From the NCBI RefSeq assembly GCF_021531665.1, contig NZ_JADYUH010000021.1:1-36334 (forward strand): DNA of 36,334 nucleotides, written 5' to 3'. The notes under the pieces were generated by a model that saw only the letters and a program-made list of their open reading frames with translations, was not told the DNA's origin and searched no databases. Below are positions 15,455 to 24,587 of the stretch, piece by piece (positions within the stretch are counted from its first letter, which is position 1; every line of letters begins with the position of its first letter). The translations under genes were made by a program, and so were the position numbers. The stretch is from Prevotellamassilia timonensis (GTDB taxonomy: Bacteria > Bacteroidota > Bacteroidia > Bacteroidales > Bacteroidaceae).

Positions 15455-16964
15455 CGAGGATATATTCGCTCCAGTTGGTGAGTCTCATGTCTCCTTTTCG
15501 TCGGAAGGTGTCGTGCATGGCGAAGGCGGCGGGCAGGATGTGGTGGGTGTGTCCGCCGTTGCGTCCTGCGATTTCGAGGTATTCGCGAAGCAGCGGACGG
15601 TAGTCGGGGTGTGCGATGGCGATGAGCGCTTCCGCTTTCTCCAGGGCGGATTTGTTGCGAAGGTCCGCCACGCCGTATTCCGTCACGATGGCATCCACGT
15701 AGTGTTCCGTGTGGTCCACGTGGGAGCAGAAGGGCACGATGGAACTAATCTTTCCGTCCTTTGCCGTCGAGCCGCAGGTGAAGGTTGCCAGCATCGAGTT
15801 GCAGGTGAAGTCGCACGAGCCGCCCACGCCGTTCATCATTCGCGTGCCGCTCACTTTCGTGCTGTTCACGTGGCCGTAGATGTCCACTTCAATGGCGGTG
15901 TTGAGCGAACAGATGCCCAGTCGGGCGATGATTTCCGGACAGTTTGAAATTTCGGAGGGTCGAATCAGCAGGCGTCCGCGATAGGCGTTGATGTTCTGAT
16001 AGAGTTCCTGCAGGTGTTCCGGGCTGAGCGTCAGGGCTCCCGTGGAAGCCGCCATGACTCTTCCTTCCTGGATGAGTCGCATGGGTTCCTCTTGCAGCAC
16101 TTCGGTGTAGATGGAGAAGTTGGGCACTTCCGGCGAGCTTCCCAGTGCTCCCATCACCGCGTTTGCACCGCTTCCGACGCCGCTTTGGAGGATGAGTTTG
16201 TTTCGGAAGATATATCCCTTCTTCATGTTCCAAAGCAGGAAGTCCGCCACGTGTCGTCCGATGGCTTCCGTCACGGGTGTGGCGTCGTTCATGATTCTCG
16301 CCTCGTCCGGCAGATGAGTGTGCACAACGCCTTTGACGTGCTCCGGCAGCACCTCGATGTAGGGCATGCCGATGATTTCAATGGGTTGCGTGATGCGCAC
16401 CGGTGCTCTGAACCACGGGTCTTCGATTTCGTAGATGTCGTGCATCCCGATGATTCGTGTGGAGTGCCAGGAGTTGAGTTCGATGAAGACCCCTTTCTTA
16501 GCCAGTCGGCAGATGGTGGGTGCGATACCGATGCCTGCGGTGAGATAGATGCGTAGTTTTCCTTGCACCTCTTGAATGTCGCAGGCTTCGATGATGCCCC
16601 AGGTGATTTCCCCCGTCAGTCCTTGTCTCAGGTGTGAGGCGTTGTCACTGAGGTTCAGGTCCATGTATTGCACCTCTCCTCGGTTATAAGCCGTTCTGAG
16701 TTCTTTGTTCACGCTGAAAGGCAGTCTTCGGTCGATGGCTTTTGCGGCGGCGAGTTCTCCGTCACAGCTGGCACCGATGCTGGCGCCTGTGACGATGCTG
16801 ACTTTGAAGTCGTGTCCGGCGTCGTGTTCTCTGCGTGCTTTTTTTGCCAGTGCGGGGGTGATGACTTTGGGAGAGCCGGCAGGCCCGAAACCTCCCACAG
16901 CCAAGAGGTCGCCGTGTTGAATCATCTCCGCGGCGTCCGCCGCTGTAATTTCGGGAATAATCAT
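15450..16964 (-). CDS. Acetyl-CoA hydrolase/transferase family protein, probable succinate CoA-transferase
   Basis: A 504-residue class I CoA-transferase of the AarC/Cat1 group, moving CoA between acyl groups such as acetyl-CoA and succinate. The first domain opens GDLLAVGGFGPAGSPK; the second carries the conserved YTEV segment with the expected catalytic Glu at about residue 288, followed by GRVMAASTGALTLS, and later GGSCDFTCNSMLATFTCGST and SHVDHTEHYVDAIVTEYGVADLRN. Glu forms the acyl and CoA thioester intermediates in this family. In succinate- and acetate-producing Bacteroidales this enzyme links acetyl-CoA to the succinate branch. A hydrolase activity cannot be excluded. An excellent promoter (TTTG-N19-TATTTTTG) lies upstream at 17060-17090. 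Confidence 0.9.
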   Translation of the reverse strand: MIIPEITAADAAEMIQHGDLLAVGGFGPAGSPKVITPALAKKARREHDAGHDFKVSIVTGASIGASCDGELAAAKAIDRRLPFSVNKELRTAYNRGEVQYMDLNLSDNASHLRQGLTGEITWGIIEACDIQEVQGKLRIYLTAGIGIAPTICRLAKKGVFIELNSWHSTRIIGMHDIYEIEDPWFRAPVRITQPIEIIGMPYIEVLPEHVKGVVHTHLPDEARIMNDATPVTEAIGRHVADFLLWNMKKGYIFRNKLILQSGVGSGANAVMGALGSSPEVPNFSIYTEVLQEEPMRLIQEGRVMAASTGALTLSPEHLQELYQNINAYRGRLLIRPSEISNCPEIIARLGICSLNTAIEVDIYGHVNSTKVSGTRMMNGVGGSCDFTCNSMLATFTCGSTAKDGKISSIVPFCSHVDHTEHYVDAIVTEYGVADLRNKSALEKAEALIAIAHPDYRPLLREYLEIAGRNGGHTHHILPAAFAMHDTFRRKGDMRLTNWSEYILD

Positions 16965-17059
16965 GCAAATAGAGAGGGCAGTCTATGGTTTATGTTTCGG
17001 AAAAGCTTCGTCATTCGGGCGATGAAGCCCCGAGAGGTGTTAGTTTTTTTACCGAGCGA

Positions 17060-17090
17060 CAAAAATAACCTATTCTTGTAACCTCACAAA
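17060..17090 (-). promoter_or_regulatory. Promoter of the CoA-transferase gene
   Basis: On the minus strand, TTTG (complement of 17087-17090), a spacer of exactly 19 bases, and TATTTTTG (complement of 17060-17067) match the Bacteroidetes -33/-7 consensus. The expected start is about 90 bases before the ATG at 16964. It is the best-formed promoter in the window. Confidence 0.75.
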
Positions 17091-17181
17091 AAATATGCAG
17101 TGTTCTTTTTGTTATTATGCACTCCGAGAGGGTGTTTTCAAGCACAGCGCGCGTGTTTTTCTCTTTTTAAGGCAGATTTCA

Positions 17182-17220
17182 GGGGAGTTCTATAAATTAC
17201 GGGATAAGGAACGTTTGAAA
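17182..17220 (+). repeat. Fragment of the 79-bp element
   Basis: ggggagttctataaattacg followed by ggataaggaacgtttgaa matches one end and part of the body of the element at 17451-17529, then diverges. The other terminal repeat is absent. Confidence 0.6.
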
Positions 17221-17314
17221 GCGCGCCGCCTGCGAACGATGTGTTTTGACGAAGGTCAGAGCGGCATACCTCATTTCGTGATTTTCAGAACGCCGCTATA
17301 TACGAAAAAATTCG

Positions 17315-17322
17315 TACTTTTG
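17315..17322 (+). promoter_or_regulatory. -7 box (TACTTTTG) for the tRNA gene
   Basis: TACTTTTG fits the consensus and lies 49 bases upstream of the tRNA. A short inverted repeat (acgaaaaaattcgt) immediately precedes it. No clear -33 box was found. Confidence 0.45.
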
Positions 17323-17371
17323 TCTGCTGTTAAGTTTTTCACGACTTTTCGTGTTTGTCGAAAGACGCTCC

Positions 17372-17443
17372 GCCCTCGTAGTTCAACGGATAGAACACCG
17401 CTCTCCTAAAGCAGTGATATGAGTTCGATTCTCATCGGGGGTA
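17372..17443 (+). tRNA. tRNA-Arg (anticodon CCT)
   Basis: A full cloverleaf can be drawn. Acceptor GCCCTCG pairs with CGGGGGT (one G-T and one T-G), the D stem is GTTC/GAAC, the anticodon loop is CT-CCT-AA with anticodon at 17405-17407, the variable loop has four bases, the T stem is ATGAG/CTCAT with loop TTCGATT, and the discriminator is A. It decodes AGG. The second pair of the anticodon stem (17399 and 17413) is a C-A mismatch. CCA is not encoded. A cttttt run follows directly, and then the 79-bp element. Confidence 0.92.
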
Positions 17444-17450
17444 CTTTTTA

Positions 17451-17529
17451 GGAGTGTTCTAAAAATTAGGTTGAAAACGTAAGCACTTTCTTTTGAACGT
17501 TCCTTATCCCGTGATTTATAGAACACCCC
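17451..17529. mobile_element. 79-bp MITE-like element beside the tRNA
   Basis: The termini are ggagtgttctaaaaattagg and, from the other end, ggggtgttctataaatcacg, about 20-bp imperfect terminal inverted repeats. TTTA stands directly on both sides, a possible 4-bp target duplication. Partial copies lie at 13633-13684, 17182-17220 and 36206-36231. The body has no coding potential. It sits 8 bp after the tRNA and 67 bp before mutS. Confidence 0.7.
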
Positions 17530-17595
17530 TTTAGATAATGTTTCCGTTTTCATTAGGGAATGTTTTGAAGCATTCCGCTCAAAATCGTTTTCTCC

Positions 17596-20211
17596 TTGTC
17601 TGCCACTTCCGAACTCACCCCGATGATGAAGCAGTTCTTCGACCTCAAAGCGAAGAACCCTGACGCCATTTTGCTTTTTCGCTGCGGCGATTTCTATGAA
17701 ACCTATTCCTCCGATGCCGTCACCGCCTCTCAGGTCCTCGGCATCACACTCACGCGCCGAAACCAAAAAGGCACGTCGCAAAACACGGAGATGGCAGGTT
17801 TCCCCTACCACGCGCTCGACACCTATCTCCCGCGTCTCATCCGCGCCGGTCACCGCGTCGCCATCTGCGACCAGCTCGAGGACCCGAAACTTGCCAAGAA
17901 ACTGGTCAAGCGCGGCATCACCGAGCTCGTCACTCCGGGCGTCGTCATGGGAGACAACGTCCTGCAGGCAAAAGAGAACAATTTCCTTTGTGCCGTCCAC
18001 TTCGGCGCAGGTTCCGTTGGCATCTCACTGCTGGACATCTCCACGGGCGAGTTCCTTGTGGGCGAAGGCACGACAGCCTATGTGGACAAACTGCTTGTCG
18101 GCTACGCACCCAAGGAAGTGCTCGTGCCACACGGCATGCGCGGACGCTTCGAGGGGCTGTTTGGAAACAAGTTCTACATCTTTGAACCCGAGGACTGGGC
18201 GTTCACGCTCCAAACCGCGCAGGAGCGACTCAAGAAACACTTCAAGGTCAACAACCTCAAAGGTTTCGGCGTGAACCACCTGAAAGAGGGAACTGTCGCG
18301 GCGGGGGCAATTCTCTGCTATCTGGAAATGACGCAGCACACGCAAATCAGCCACATCACCTCGCTGCGTCGCATCGAACAGGACAAATACATTCGCCTTG
18401 ACCGCTTCACCACACGCAACCTCGAACTCGTCACTCCGCTGGGAGAAGAGGGCACCTCTCTCTTTCAAGTCATCGACCGCACGTTCACCCCGATGGGAGG
18501 GCGCATGATGCACCGTTGGGTCACCTTCCCGCTTCGCAACGTGAACGACATCGAGGCGCGACTGGAGGGAGTGGAACACTTCTTTCGTCATCCCGACTTT
18601 CGAGAACTCTGCGAGATGGAACTTCCCAAAATCGGCGACATGGAGCGCATCGTCTCCCGCGTCGCCACCGCAAAGGTGAACCCTCGCGAACTGCAGCAAC
18701 TGCGCTACGCGCTCGAAAGTACCGCCACGCTGAAATATGCCTGCGACCACGCTGAGAACGAAGCGGTACGCCTCATCGGTGGGCATTTGGACAACCTTTC
18801 CCACATCCGCGAACTCATCGCCCGAACGTTGAACCCCGAACCTCCTGTCCTCCTGACAAAGGGAGGAGTCATCGCCACCGGAGTCAATGCCGAACTGGAC
18901 GATTTGAGAAGCATCTCCACCTCCGGAAGAGACTATCTCCTCCAAATCCAACAGCGCGAAAGCGAAAACACCGGAATACCGAGCCTAAAGATTGGGTTCA
19001 ACAACGTTTTCGGATACTACATCGAAGTGCGCAACACCTATAAAGACAAGGTGCCGCAGGAATGGGTGAGAAAACAAACGCTTGCGCAGGCGGAACGCTA
19101 CATCACCGAAGAGTTGAAAGAATATGAATCCAAAATTCTCGGCGCGGAAGACAAAATCATCTCCCTCGAGCAGATTCTTTTCAACAACCTCGTCAAAGAG
19201 GTGGCGCGCGAAGTCGAGAAACTGCAAAACGACGCCATCGCCGTCAGCCGTCTCGACTGCCTCTATTCTTTGGCACAGATTGCGCGCGAAAGAAACTACG
19301 TGCGTCCCGTGGTGGACGACAGCACTGTCATTGACATCCGCGAAGGTCGCCATCCCGTCATCGAGACCCTCATGCCGCCCGGAGAGGAATACGTGAGCAA
19401 CAGTCTGAAACTCGACACCGAAGCGGAGCAAATCATGATTGTCACCGGTCCGAACATGGCAGGTAAGAGTGCGCTGCTCCGTCAAACCGCGCTCATCACC
19501 CTCATGGCGCAAATGGGCTCCTTTGTGCCCGCAGCCTCTGCCCGCATCGGTCTGGTCGATAAGATTTTCACGCGTGTCGGTGCCACGGACAACATCTCCG
19601 CCGGCGAAAGTACGTTCATGGTCGAAATGAACGAAGCCGCCAGCATCATGAACAACGTCACGCCGCGCTCTCTCGTACTTTTCGACGAGTTGGGAAGAGG
19701 CACATCCACCTACGACGGCATTTCCATCGCTTGGGCAATCGTGGAACATCTTCACGAAAACCCGTCGGCAAGGGCGCGCACGCTCTTTGCCACACACTAT
19801 CACGAACTGAACGAGATGGAGCGTCTCTTCCCTCGCATCCGTAACGTGAACGTCTCAGTGAAAGAGGTGGACAACCGGGTTGTCTTCCTTCGCAAACTGA
19901 CGCCGGGTGGTTGCGAACACTCCTTCGGCATCCACGTCGCTCGCCTCGCGGGCATGCCGCCCTCCATCGTGAAGCGGGCGGAGGACATCCTCCACAAACT
20001 TGAGGAGGCGGGAGCTTCTGCCGGAAGCGCCGTCAAGAAGGCAGACATAGTCAAAAAAGAGGACGAAGGAGTACAGCTCAGCTTCTTCAAACTTGACGAC
20101 CCGATTCTCGAACAGATTCGCGACGAAATCATCAACCTGGACGTGAACAACCTCACTCCCCTCGAAGCACTCAACAAACTGAACGAAATCAAACGCATCC
20201 TCAATGGTTGA
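17596..20211 (+). CDS. mutS: DNA mismatch repair protein MutS
   Basis: Recognises mispaired bases and starts mismatch repair with MutL. The 871-residue protein has the mismatch-binding motif GDFYET (Phe33, Glu35 counted from the chosen start), the connector and lever/clamp domains, and the ABC-type ATPase with Walker [10 protein letters not shown] near residue 617, the signature region [11 protein letters not shown], Walker [17 protein letters not shown] and the H-loop ATHYHEL. The length is normal for MutS1. The start is a TTG at 17596, because an in-frame TGA at 17566 blocks extension and the first ATG (17623) would remove SELTP ahead of [11 protein letters not shown], part of the usual N-terminus. 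The 79-bp element is just upstream, so its promoter may lie in or before it. Confidence 0.97.
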   Translation: MSATSELTPMMKQFFDLKAKNPDAILLFRCGDFYETYSSDAVTASQVLGITLTRRNQKGTSQNTEMAGFPYHALDTYLPRLIRAGHRVAICDQLEDPKLAKKLVKRGITELVTPGVVMGDNVLQAKENNFLCAVHFGAGSVGISLLDISTGEFLVGEGTTAYVDKLLVGYAPKEVLVPHGMRGRFEGLFGNKFYIFEPEDWAFTLQTAQERLKKHFKVNNLKGFGVNHLKEGTVAAGAILCYLEMTQHTQISHITSLRRIEQDKYIRLDRFTTRNLELVTPLGEEGTSLFQVIDRTFTPMGGRMMHRWVTFPLRNVNDIEARLEGVEHFFRHPDFRELCEMELPKIGDMERIVSRVATAKVNPRELQQLRYALESTATLKYACDHAENEAVRLIGGHLDNLSHIRELIARTLNPEPPVLLTKGGVIATGVNAELDDLRSISTSGRDYLLQIQQRESENTGIPSLKIGFNNVFGYYIEVRNTYKDKVPQEWVRKQTLAQAERYITEELKEYESKILGAEDKIISLEQILFNNLVKEVAREVEKLQNDAIAVSRLDCLYSLAQIARERNYVRPVVDDSTVIDIREGRHPVIETLMPPGEEYVSNSLKLDTEAEQIMIVTGPNMAGKSALLRQTALITLMAQMGSFVPAASARIGLVDKIFTRVGATDNISAGESTFMVEMNEAASIMNNVTPRSLVLFDELGRGTSTYDGISIAWAIVEHLHENPSARARTLFATHYHELNEMERLFPRIRNVNVSVKEVDNRVVFLRKLTPGGCEHSFGIHVARLAGMPPSIVKRAEDILHKLEEAGASAGSAVKKADIVKKEDEGVQLSFFKLDDPILEQIRDEIINLDVNNLTPLEALNKLNEIKRILNG

Positions 20212-20302
20212 GGCGCTGATTCCGCACTGAAGCGGAAAGCGGACGCCGCAGCCGGCATGGAACTGCCACCAAACAGCACATTTTTGGAAACTACCTAAGA
20301 AC

Positions 20303-20335
20303 GGAGGGGAGGAGCCGCGGCTCCTCCCCTCCTTT
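20303..20335. terminator. 30-bp perfect palindrome between convergent genes
   Basis: ggaggggaggagcc (20303-20316), GC, and the exact complement (20319-20332) form a fully self-complementary palindrome. It lies between the mutS stop and the stop of the minus-strand hydrolase and probably acts as a bidirectional terminator, with only a short T run (ttt) on the plus side. Its inner sequence and the acaaatat ... atcgccgaaagc flank to its right resemble the promoter-hairpin element at 11781-11893. Confidence 0.7.
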
Positions 20336-20398
20336 CTACACAAATATTCAGCAAAAAATCGCCGAAAGCCAAGCATCCGTCACGCAGGACGGAACGGC

Positions 20399-21295
20399 TC
20401 AGCGGTGCGACCGAAGAAAATCAAAGACATAGGGCATGACTACGGAGTCATAGTTCGTCTGCGACATGCCCGGGTAATTACCGAAACTTCCAAGGTTGTC
20501 GGAGTTGAAGCCATGGTTGGCGCCTTCAATCACTTGCAGCGTGGCGTGCGGATAGAGCGCAGCTGCTTTTTCAGAAGAACTGACCGGCACGAGAATGTCA
20601 GCCGAGCCTTGGAGAATGAGGACGTCGCGCGAGTAGGTGCCGATGTGGGCGTAGGGGTCATAGTCCTTGAGCGTCGTGATGAACTTCGTTTGGAAGAAGT
20701 CCTCCATTCCGGGAATCATTCCGGCGAAGCGGTTGACGAGTTCGGAGATGTTGAAGGCAGGATAGAAGAGAATGAGTCCTGCCACCTGCTCGGCGCAGCT
20801 CTCGGCGGTGAGGGCTGCCGCCACGCCTCCGAGGCTGGAACCGAGGAGGAAGACGCGGGAGGCATCGATGTCGTCGCGGGCAGCAATCTGTTGCAGGACA
20901 GCTTCGAGGTCAGCAGTCTCCGTGAAGAGCGTCATGTCGTCTGTGGAGCCGTCGCTTTGGGATTCGTCACTGCCGCCGCAGAAGTCAAAGCAATAGGTGG
21001 CAAAACCATCTTCCGCAATCTGACGGGCGTAGCGCCGCATAGCGAGGTGAGTGAGCGAGTGACTGTGTGCGAGGATGACGGCGGGCAGGGCGTCGGCGTT
21101 GCCTTTGGGGCGGTAGAGTTTGCCGTAGATGCGCAATCCGTCGCGACTGCACCAAACCTCTGCGCTGTCGAGTTCCGTGACCGCTTCTCCCGTGTTGTCA
21201 TCGGGCGGAAGCATGGATTCATTATTGTCACCGCAGCCGGTGAGCATCATGCTGCAAAGGAGCAGCAGAGCGAGGGTAAAGAAAAAGCGTTTCAT
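20399..21295 (-). CDS. Alpha/beta-hydrolase lipoprotein (serine esterase type)
   Basis: A 298-residue lipoprotein with lipobox LTGC (Cys21) followed by GDNNE, compatible with surface export. The hydrolase core has an oxyanion-region HSHS (77-80), the nucleophile elbow GSSLG with Ser154, the acid ILQGSADILVP (Asp233) and GANHGF (His261), so the triad is complete. It resembles acyl-aminoacyl peptidase or feruloyl-esterase-like hydrolases of the BAAT/DLH type. The natural substrate is unknown; a carbohydrate ester or small acyl ester is plausible. The gene is convergent with mutS, with a shared terminator palindrome, and lies 72 bp downstream of the AspT/YidE transporter gene, possibly in one transcript with it. 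Confidence 0.87.
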   Translation of the reverse strand: MKRFFFTLALLLLCSMMLTGCGDNNESMLPPDDNTGEAVTELDSAEVWCSRDGLRIYGKLYRPKGNADALPAVILAHSHSLTHLAMRRYARQIAEDGFATYCFDFCGGSDESQSDGSTDDMTLFTETADLEAVLQQIAARDDIDASRVFLLGSSLGGVAAALTAESCAEQVAGLILFYPAFNISELVNRFAGMIPGMEDFFQTKFITTLKDYDPYAHIGTYSRDVLILQGSADILVPVSSSEKAAALYPHATLQVIEGANHGFNSDNLGSFGNYPGMSQTNYDSVVMPYVFDFLRSHR

Positions 21296-21367
21296 GAGCG
21301 TTTAGTTTAGTTGGTTGAAGTATAGTTGGTAAGATCTGTGGAAATGGTTTTCCCATCAGGCTTTCCC

Positions 21368-23026
21368 TCAACTGAGCCAGAACATGACGATGAGTTGGGC
21401 GATGATGACGCGGAGGAACATGCAGAGCGGATAGACCGTGGCGTAGGCAACGGATGCTTTGTCGCCGGGGAGCGTGTCGTTCACATAGCCCAAGGCAATC
21501 GGGTTTGCCATCGCGCCACAGAGCATGCCCGCCGTCGTGGCGAAACTCTTTTTGGAGAAAACGACGCTGACCACGCTGAGCAGAATCACCGGAATCAAAG
21601 TGAAGAGAAGACCAAAGCCAATCCAACCCAGTGCGGCAGGTTGCATGACCGTTGCCAAGAAATCGCGCCCCGCATCCAAGCCCAGACAAGCCAGATAGGT
21701 TGAAAGACCCAGCGAGCGGAGCATGAGGTTTGCACTCGTCGTCGTGTAAGCCACCATGTGCAAGCGAGGACCGTAGGCGCCGATGAGCAGTCCCATCACA
21801 ATCGGACCGCCGGCGAGACCAAGTCTCACGGGATAGGACATGCCCGGAATGAAGAGAGGAATGCTTCCCAGCAGCAAGCCCAGCACGATACCAATGAAAA
21901 TCGTGACCATGTTCGGCTCTTCGAGGCGTCTCACCACGTTGCCCAGTTTTTCCGCCACGCTCTTCAGACTTTGTGCTTCTCCGACGACGGTGACGCGGTC
22001 ACCCATGCGAAGCAAAAGACCGGGCGTTGCCACGAGTTGGATGCCGCTGCGTTGCACTCGACTGACGTTCACGCCGTAGCGGGCGCGGAGTTGCAGGCTT
22101 CCCAGTTTTTTGCCGTTGATTTCGGGGCGTGTGATGAGAATGCGTTGGGAGATGAGTTTCGCATCGAGGGAGTTCCAATCGACGTCCTTTCGGTTCCAGT
22201 TCTTGTTGTCGCGACGCCCGAAATAGAGTGTCAGTTGCTGCAGTTGCTTCTCTTGCGTGATGACCAAGATTCGGTCTCCGTTTTCAAGCACGGTTTGGGA
22301 GTTGGGCAGCATGACTTTGCCGTTTCGCCAGAGTCGCGAGACCACGAAACTCTGTTCGTTCATTCCGCTGAGTTCGCCGAGCGTGTGGCCGAACACAGCA
22401 GGGTTGCAGACCTCAAAGGAGGCGATGAACGCCTCGTCGGCATTTTCTTCCTCACCCGCTTTCTCATGACGCGAGAGCCAGCCCTTCACGAGCAGAAGCG
22501 CGATGATAACGCCCAGCATGCCCAAAGGATAGGTCACGGCGCAACTGAGCGCAGCATCGGAGGCGGGCTGTCCCAACTGCTTGAGCGTTTGTTGGGCGGC
22601 ACCGAGAGCCGGTGTGTTGGTCGTGGCACCGCAAAGCACGCCCAGCATGTCTTGCAAAGGAAGATAGCCAGCCCAGCCCACGGCGAGCGCGAGCAACGTG
22701 CCGACCACGACGACACCCACAGCCAGCAGGTTGAGCTGTGCCCCGCCCTGGCGGAAGGCACTCATGAAGCCGGGACCGACTTGAAGCCCCAGCGTATAGA
22801 CAAAAAGAATCAAACCAAAACTTTCGGCATAGTTCAGCATCTCCGCCTGCACTTGAATCCCCAGTGCGCCGGCAAGGATGCCCATGAAGAAAACGTAGGT
22901 CACGCCCAGGCTGACGCCGCGCACTTTGAACTTACCCAAAGCGAGCCCGAAGGCGCAGATGAGTGATATGATGATGACTCCTTGTACTGCCGAAGGAACA
23001 AGAAGAGTTTCAGTAAACCAATTCAT
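21368..23026 (-). CDS. AspT/YidE/YbjL-family putative transporter
   Basis: A 552-residue inner-membrane protein of the aspartate:alanine exchanger family. The layout is classic: about five transmembrane segments with a GLxxGPGF-like motif (YTLGLQVGPGFMSAFRQGG), a GATTNTPALGAA re-entrant region, two cytosolic RCK_C (TrkA-C) domains in the middle (roughly residues 205-375, GDRILVITQEKQLQQL and GDRVTVVGEAQSLKSV), then a second transmembrane bundle that repeats the motifs (CLGLDAGRDFL, CGAMANPIALGYV). The substrate is unknown; characterised members exchange aspartate for alanine or carry succinate-like acids. The start at 23026 (MNWFTETLLVP) is preferred over a 132-codon upstream extension that overlaps the divergent carboxypeptidase gene. 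Confidence 0.9.
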   Translation of the reverse strand: MNWFTETLLVPSAVQGVIIISLICAFGLALGKFKVRGVSLGVTYVFFMGILAGALGIQVQAEMLNYAESFGLILFVYTLGLQVGPGFMSAFRQGGAQLNLLAVGVVVVGTLLALAVGWAGYLPLQDMLGVLCGATTNTPALGAAQQTLKQLGQPASDAALSCAVTYPLGMLGVIIALLLVKGWLSRHEKAGEEENADEAFIASFEVCNPAVFGHTLGELSGMNEQSFVVSRLWRNGKVMLPNSQTVLENGDRILVITQEKQLQQLTLYFGRRDNKNWNRKDVDWNSLDAKLISQRILITRPEINGKKLGSLQLRARYGVNVSRVQRSGIQLVATPGLLLRMGDRVTVVGEAQSLKSVAEKLGNVVRRLEEPNMVTIFIGIVLGLLLGSIPLFIPGMSYPVRLGLAGGPIVMGLLIGAYGPRLHMVAYTTTSANLMLRSLGLSTYLACLGLDAGRDFLATVMQPAALGWIGFGLLFTLIPVILLSVVSVVFSKKSFATTAGMLCGAMANPIALGYVNDTLPGDKASVAYATVYPLCMFLRVIIAQLIVMFWLS

Positions 23027-23131
23027 AATATAGATAAGGTATAGGGGGCAATGCGACCGCGTCGCTGCCCGCTGAGGAGGCAGGAAGTGAGCCTTCCGGC
23101 TTGCAGCGGGCAAATTTATCCAATTTTTGAG

Positions 23132-23139
23132 TAACTTTG
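23132..23139 (+). promoter_or_regulatory. -7 box (TAACTTTG) of the carboxypeptidase gene
   Basis: TAACTTTG matches TAnnTTTG and stands 20 bases before the ATG at 23160, predicting a very short leader. It lies in the 133-bp gap between the divergent transporter and carboxypeptidase genes. Confidence 0.55.
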
Positions 23140-23159
23140 CGTCAATATAAAATTGAATT

Positions 23160-24461
23160 ATGGCAAAATGTTCATTTAAGCAGGTTTCAAAGTTCTTTAT
23201 ACCTATATATATATGTATAGCGTTCCTTCCGGCTTTCTCTGCGCCGCGCTCCGTGGCGGAACTGTCCGACACGCTTGCCCTCGTTTTGAGGGCGCAGCCC
23301 GACTCGGTGGCTCCCGCCGACTCGCTGACGTGTCCCGAGGAGGAGGACACGCTCGAGATGCAGGAACTCTCCCTGCCGCAGAGACTGGAAAAACTGCTCG
23401 ACAACGAAATCTTCCTCCGCACGCAGGTCGGTCTTTATGTCTATGACCTCACCGCCGACTCTGTGGTCTTCGCCCACAACGAACGTCAGTGCATGCGCCC
23501 CGCCAGCTGCGAGAAACTCGTCACCGCCATCACCGCACTGGAAGAGCTGGGCGGCAATCATCTTTTCCGAACCTCCTTCCTTGCCACCGGCGAGACCTCC
23601 GACTCGCTGTTCACCGGAAACCTTTGCGTTCGCGGCGGCTACGACCCACTCCTCGACGAGAGTGATTTGGATGCCTTCTGCGACTCGCTCCGCCGCCGCG
23701 GCGTGCGCGCCATTCAGAACGACATCTTCCTCGACCTATCCTTCAAAGACGACAAGCGCTTGGGCTGGGGCTGGTGTTGGGACGATGACGCCGTGCCTCT
23801 CACGCCGCTGCTTTTCCGCAACCGCGACACGTTTCAGTCTCATCTTCGCCAAGCCTTTGCCAAAGCCAACATCCGCTGGGAGGGTTCTTTCACGGAACGC
23901 AGAGTGCCCTCCGACGCCGAAACGCTGTGCGAGCGCACTCACACCATCGACCAGGTTTTGGAACCGATGATGAAGAAGAGCGACAACTCCATGGCGGAGG
24001 CGCTTTTCTATCAGCTTGCCCACCGTCAGGGCGGGCAGGGTGCTTCCCGCAAACACGCTGTGCGCCTTATCAGTCGTTTGGTCAAACGCCTCGACCTTGA
24101 CGCAGACCACTATCAGTTCGCCGACGGCAGCGGGCTTTCGCTCTACAACTACGTCACGCCCGAACTCCTCGGCTGTCTCCTGCGCCACGCCCACCGTCAT
24201 CCCGCCATTTTCAATCATCTGAAACCCTCGCTCCCTGTGGCTGGCATCGATGGAACGCTTCGCAAACGAATGCGCGGCAGCGCTGCCGAAGGAAAGGTGT
24301 TTGCCAAAACCGGCACCGTCGAAGGCGTCAGCACCCTCGCCGGCTATGCCCTCACCTCCGCCGGAAACCTCCTCGCCTTTGTCGTCATGAACCAAGGCAT
24401 TCGCCACACTTCCACCGGCAGAAATTTCCAAGACAGAGTCTGCAAAACACTCGTGAAATGA
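23160..24461 (+). CDS. dacB: D-alanyl-D-alanine carboxypeptidase/endopeptidase, PBP4 type (peptidase S13)
   Basis: A periplasmic penicillin-binding protein that trims peptidoglycan side chains or cuts cross-links. An N-terminal hydrophobic segment (FFIPIYICIAFLPAFSA) serves as signal peptide. All three active-site motifs are present: SxxK as SCEK (Ser116, Lys119), SxN as SDN (274-276) and KTG (383-385). At 433 residues it is shorter than E. coli DacB (about 477), with reduced accessory domains II/III between SxxK and SxN, as in Bacteroidetes members. The gene symbol is assigned by family rather than by proven function. It is divergent from the AspT/YidE-type transporter gene and followed by a lipoprotein gene with its own promoter. 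Confidence 0.92.
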   Translation: MAKCSFKQVSKFFIPIYICIAFLPAFSAPRSVAELSDTLALVLRAQPDSVAPADSLTCPEEEDTLEMQELSLPQRLEKLLDNEIFLRTQVGLYVYDLTADSVVFAHNERQCMRPASCEKLVTAITALEELGGNHLFRTSFLATGETSDSLFTGNLCVRGGYDPLLDESDLDAFCDSLRRRGVRAIQNDIFLDLSFKDDKRLGWGWCWDDDAVPLTPLLFRNRDTFQSHLRQAFAKANIRWEGSFTERRVPSDAETLCERTHTIDQVLEPMMKKSDNSMAEALFYQLAHRQGGQGASRKHAVRLISRLVKRLDLDADHYQFADGSGLSLYNYVTPELLGCLLRHAHRHPAIFNHLKPSLPVAGIDGTLRKRMRGSAAEGKVFAKTGTVEGVSTLAGYALTSAGNLLAFVVMNQGIRHTSTGRNFQDRVCKTLVK

Positions 24462-24523
24462 AAAAATGTAAACAAAACATAGCATTTTCCGACAAAAAGT
24501 GTAACGATATAAACAAATCTTAT

Positions 24524-24531
24524 TACATTTG
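24524..24531 (+). promoter_or_regulatory. -7 box (TACATTTG) of the two-repeat lipoprotein gene
   Basis: TACATTTG matches the consensus and would give a leader of about 50 bases before the ATG at 24588. The AT-rich stretch ahead of it contrasts with the GC-rich gene upstream. Confidence 0.55.
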
Positions 24532-24587
24532 CCGCCTCAACCTTTGAATTCACTCACTTTATTAATAACCTAAAACAATTAAATCAC

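Noticed and set aside
17094-17409. A 104-codon ORF running into the tRNA
   Set aside because: It overlaps the tRNA gene and a fragment of the 79-bp repeat, so it is not a credible gene.
22991-23422. An upstream extension of the AspT/YidE-type transporter to 23422
   Set aside because: The extension runs antisense through the carboxypeptidase start, and the ATG at 23026 gives the normal family N-terminus.
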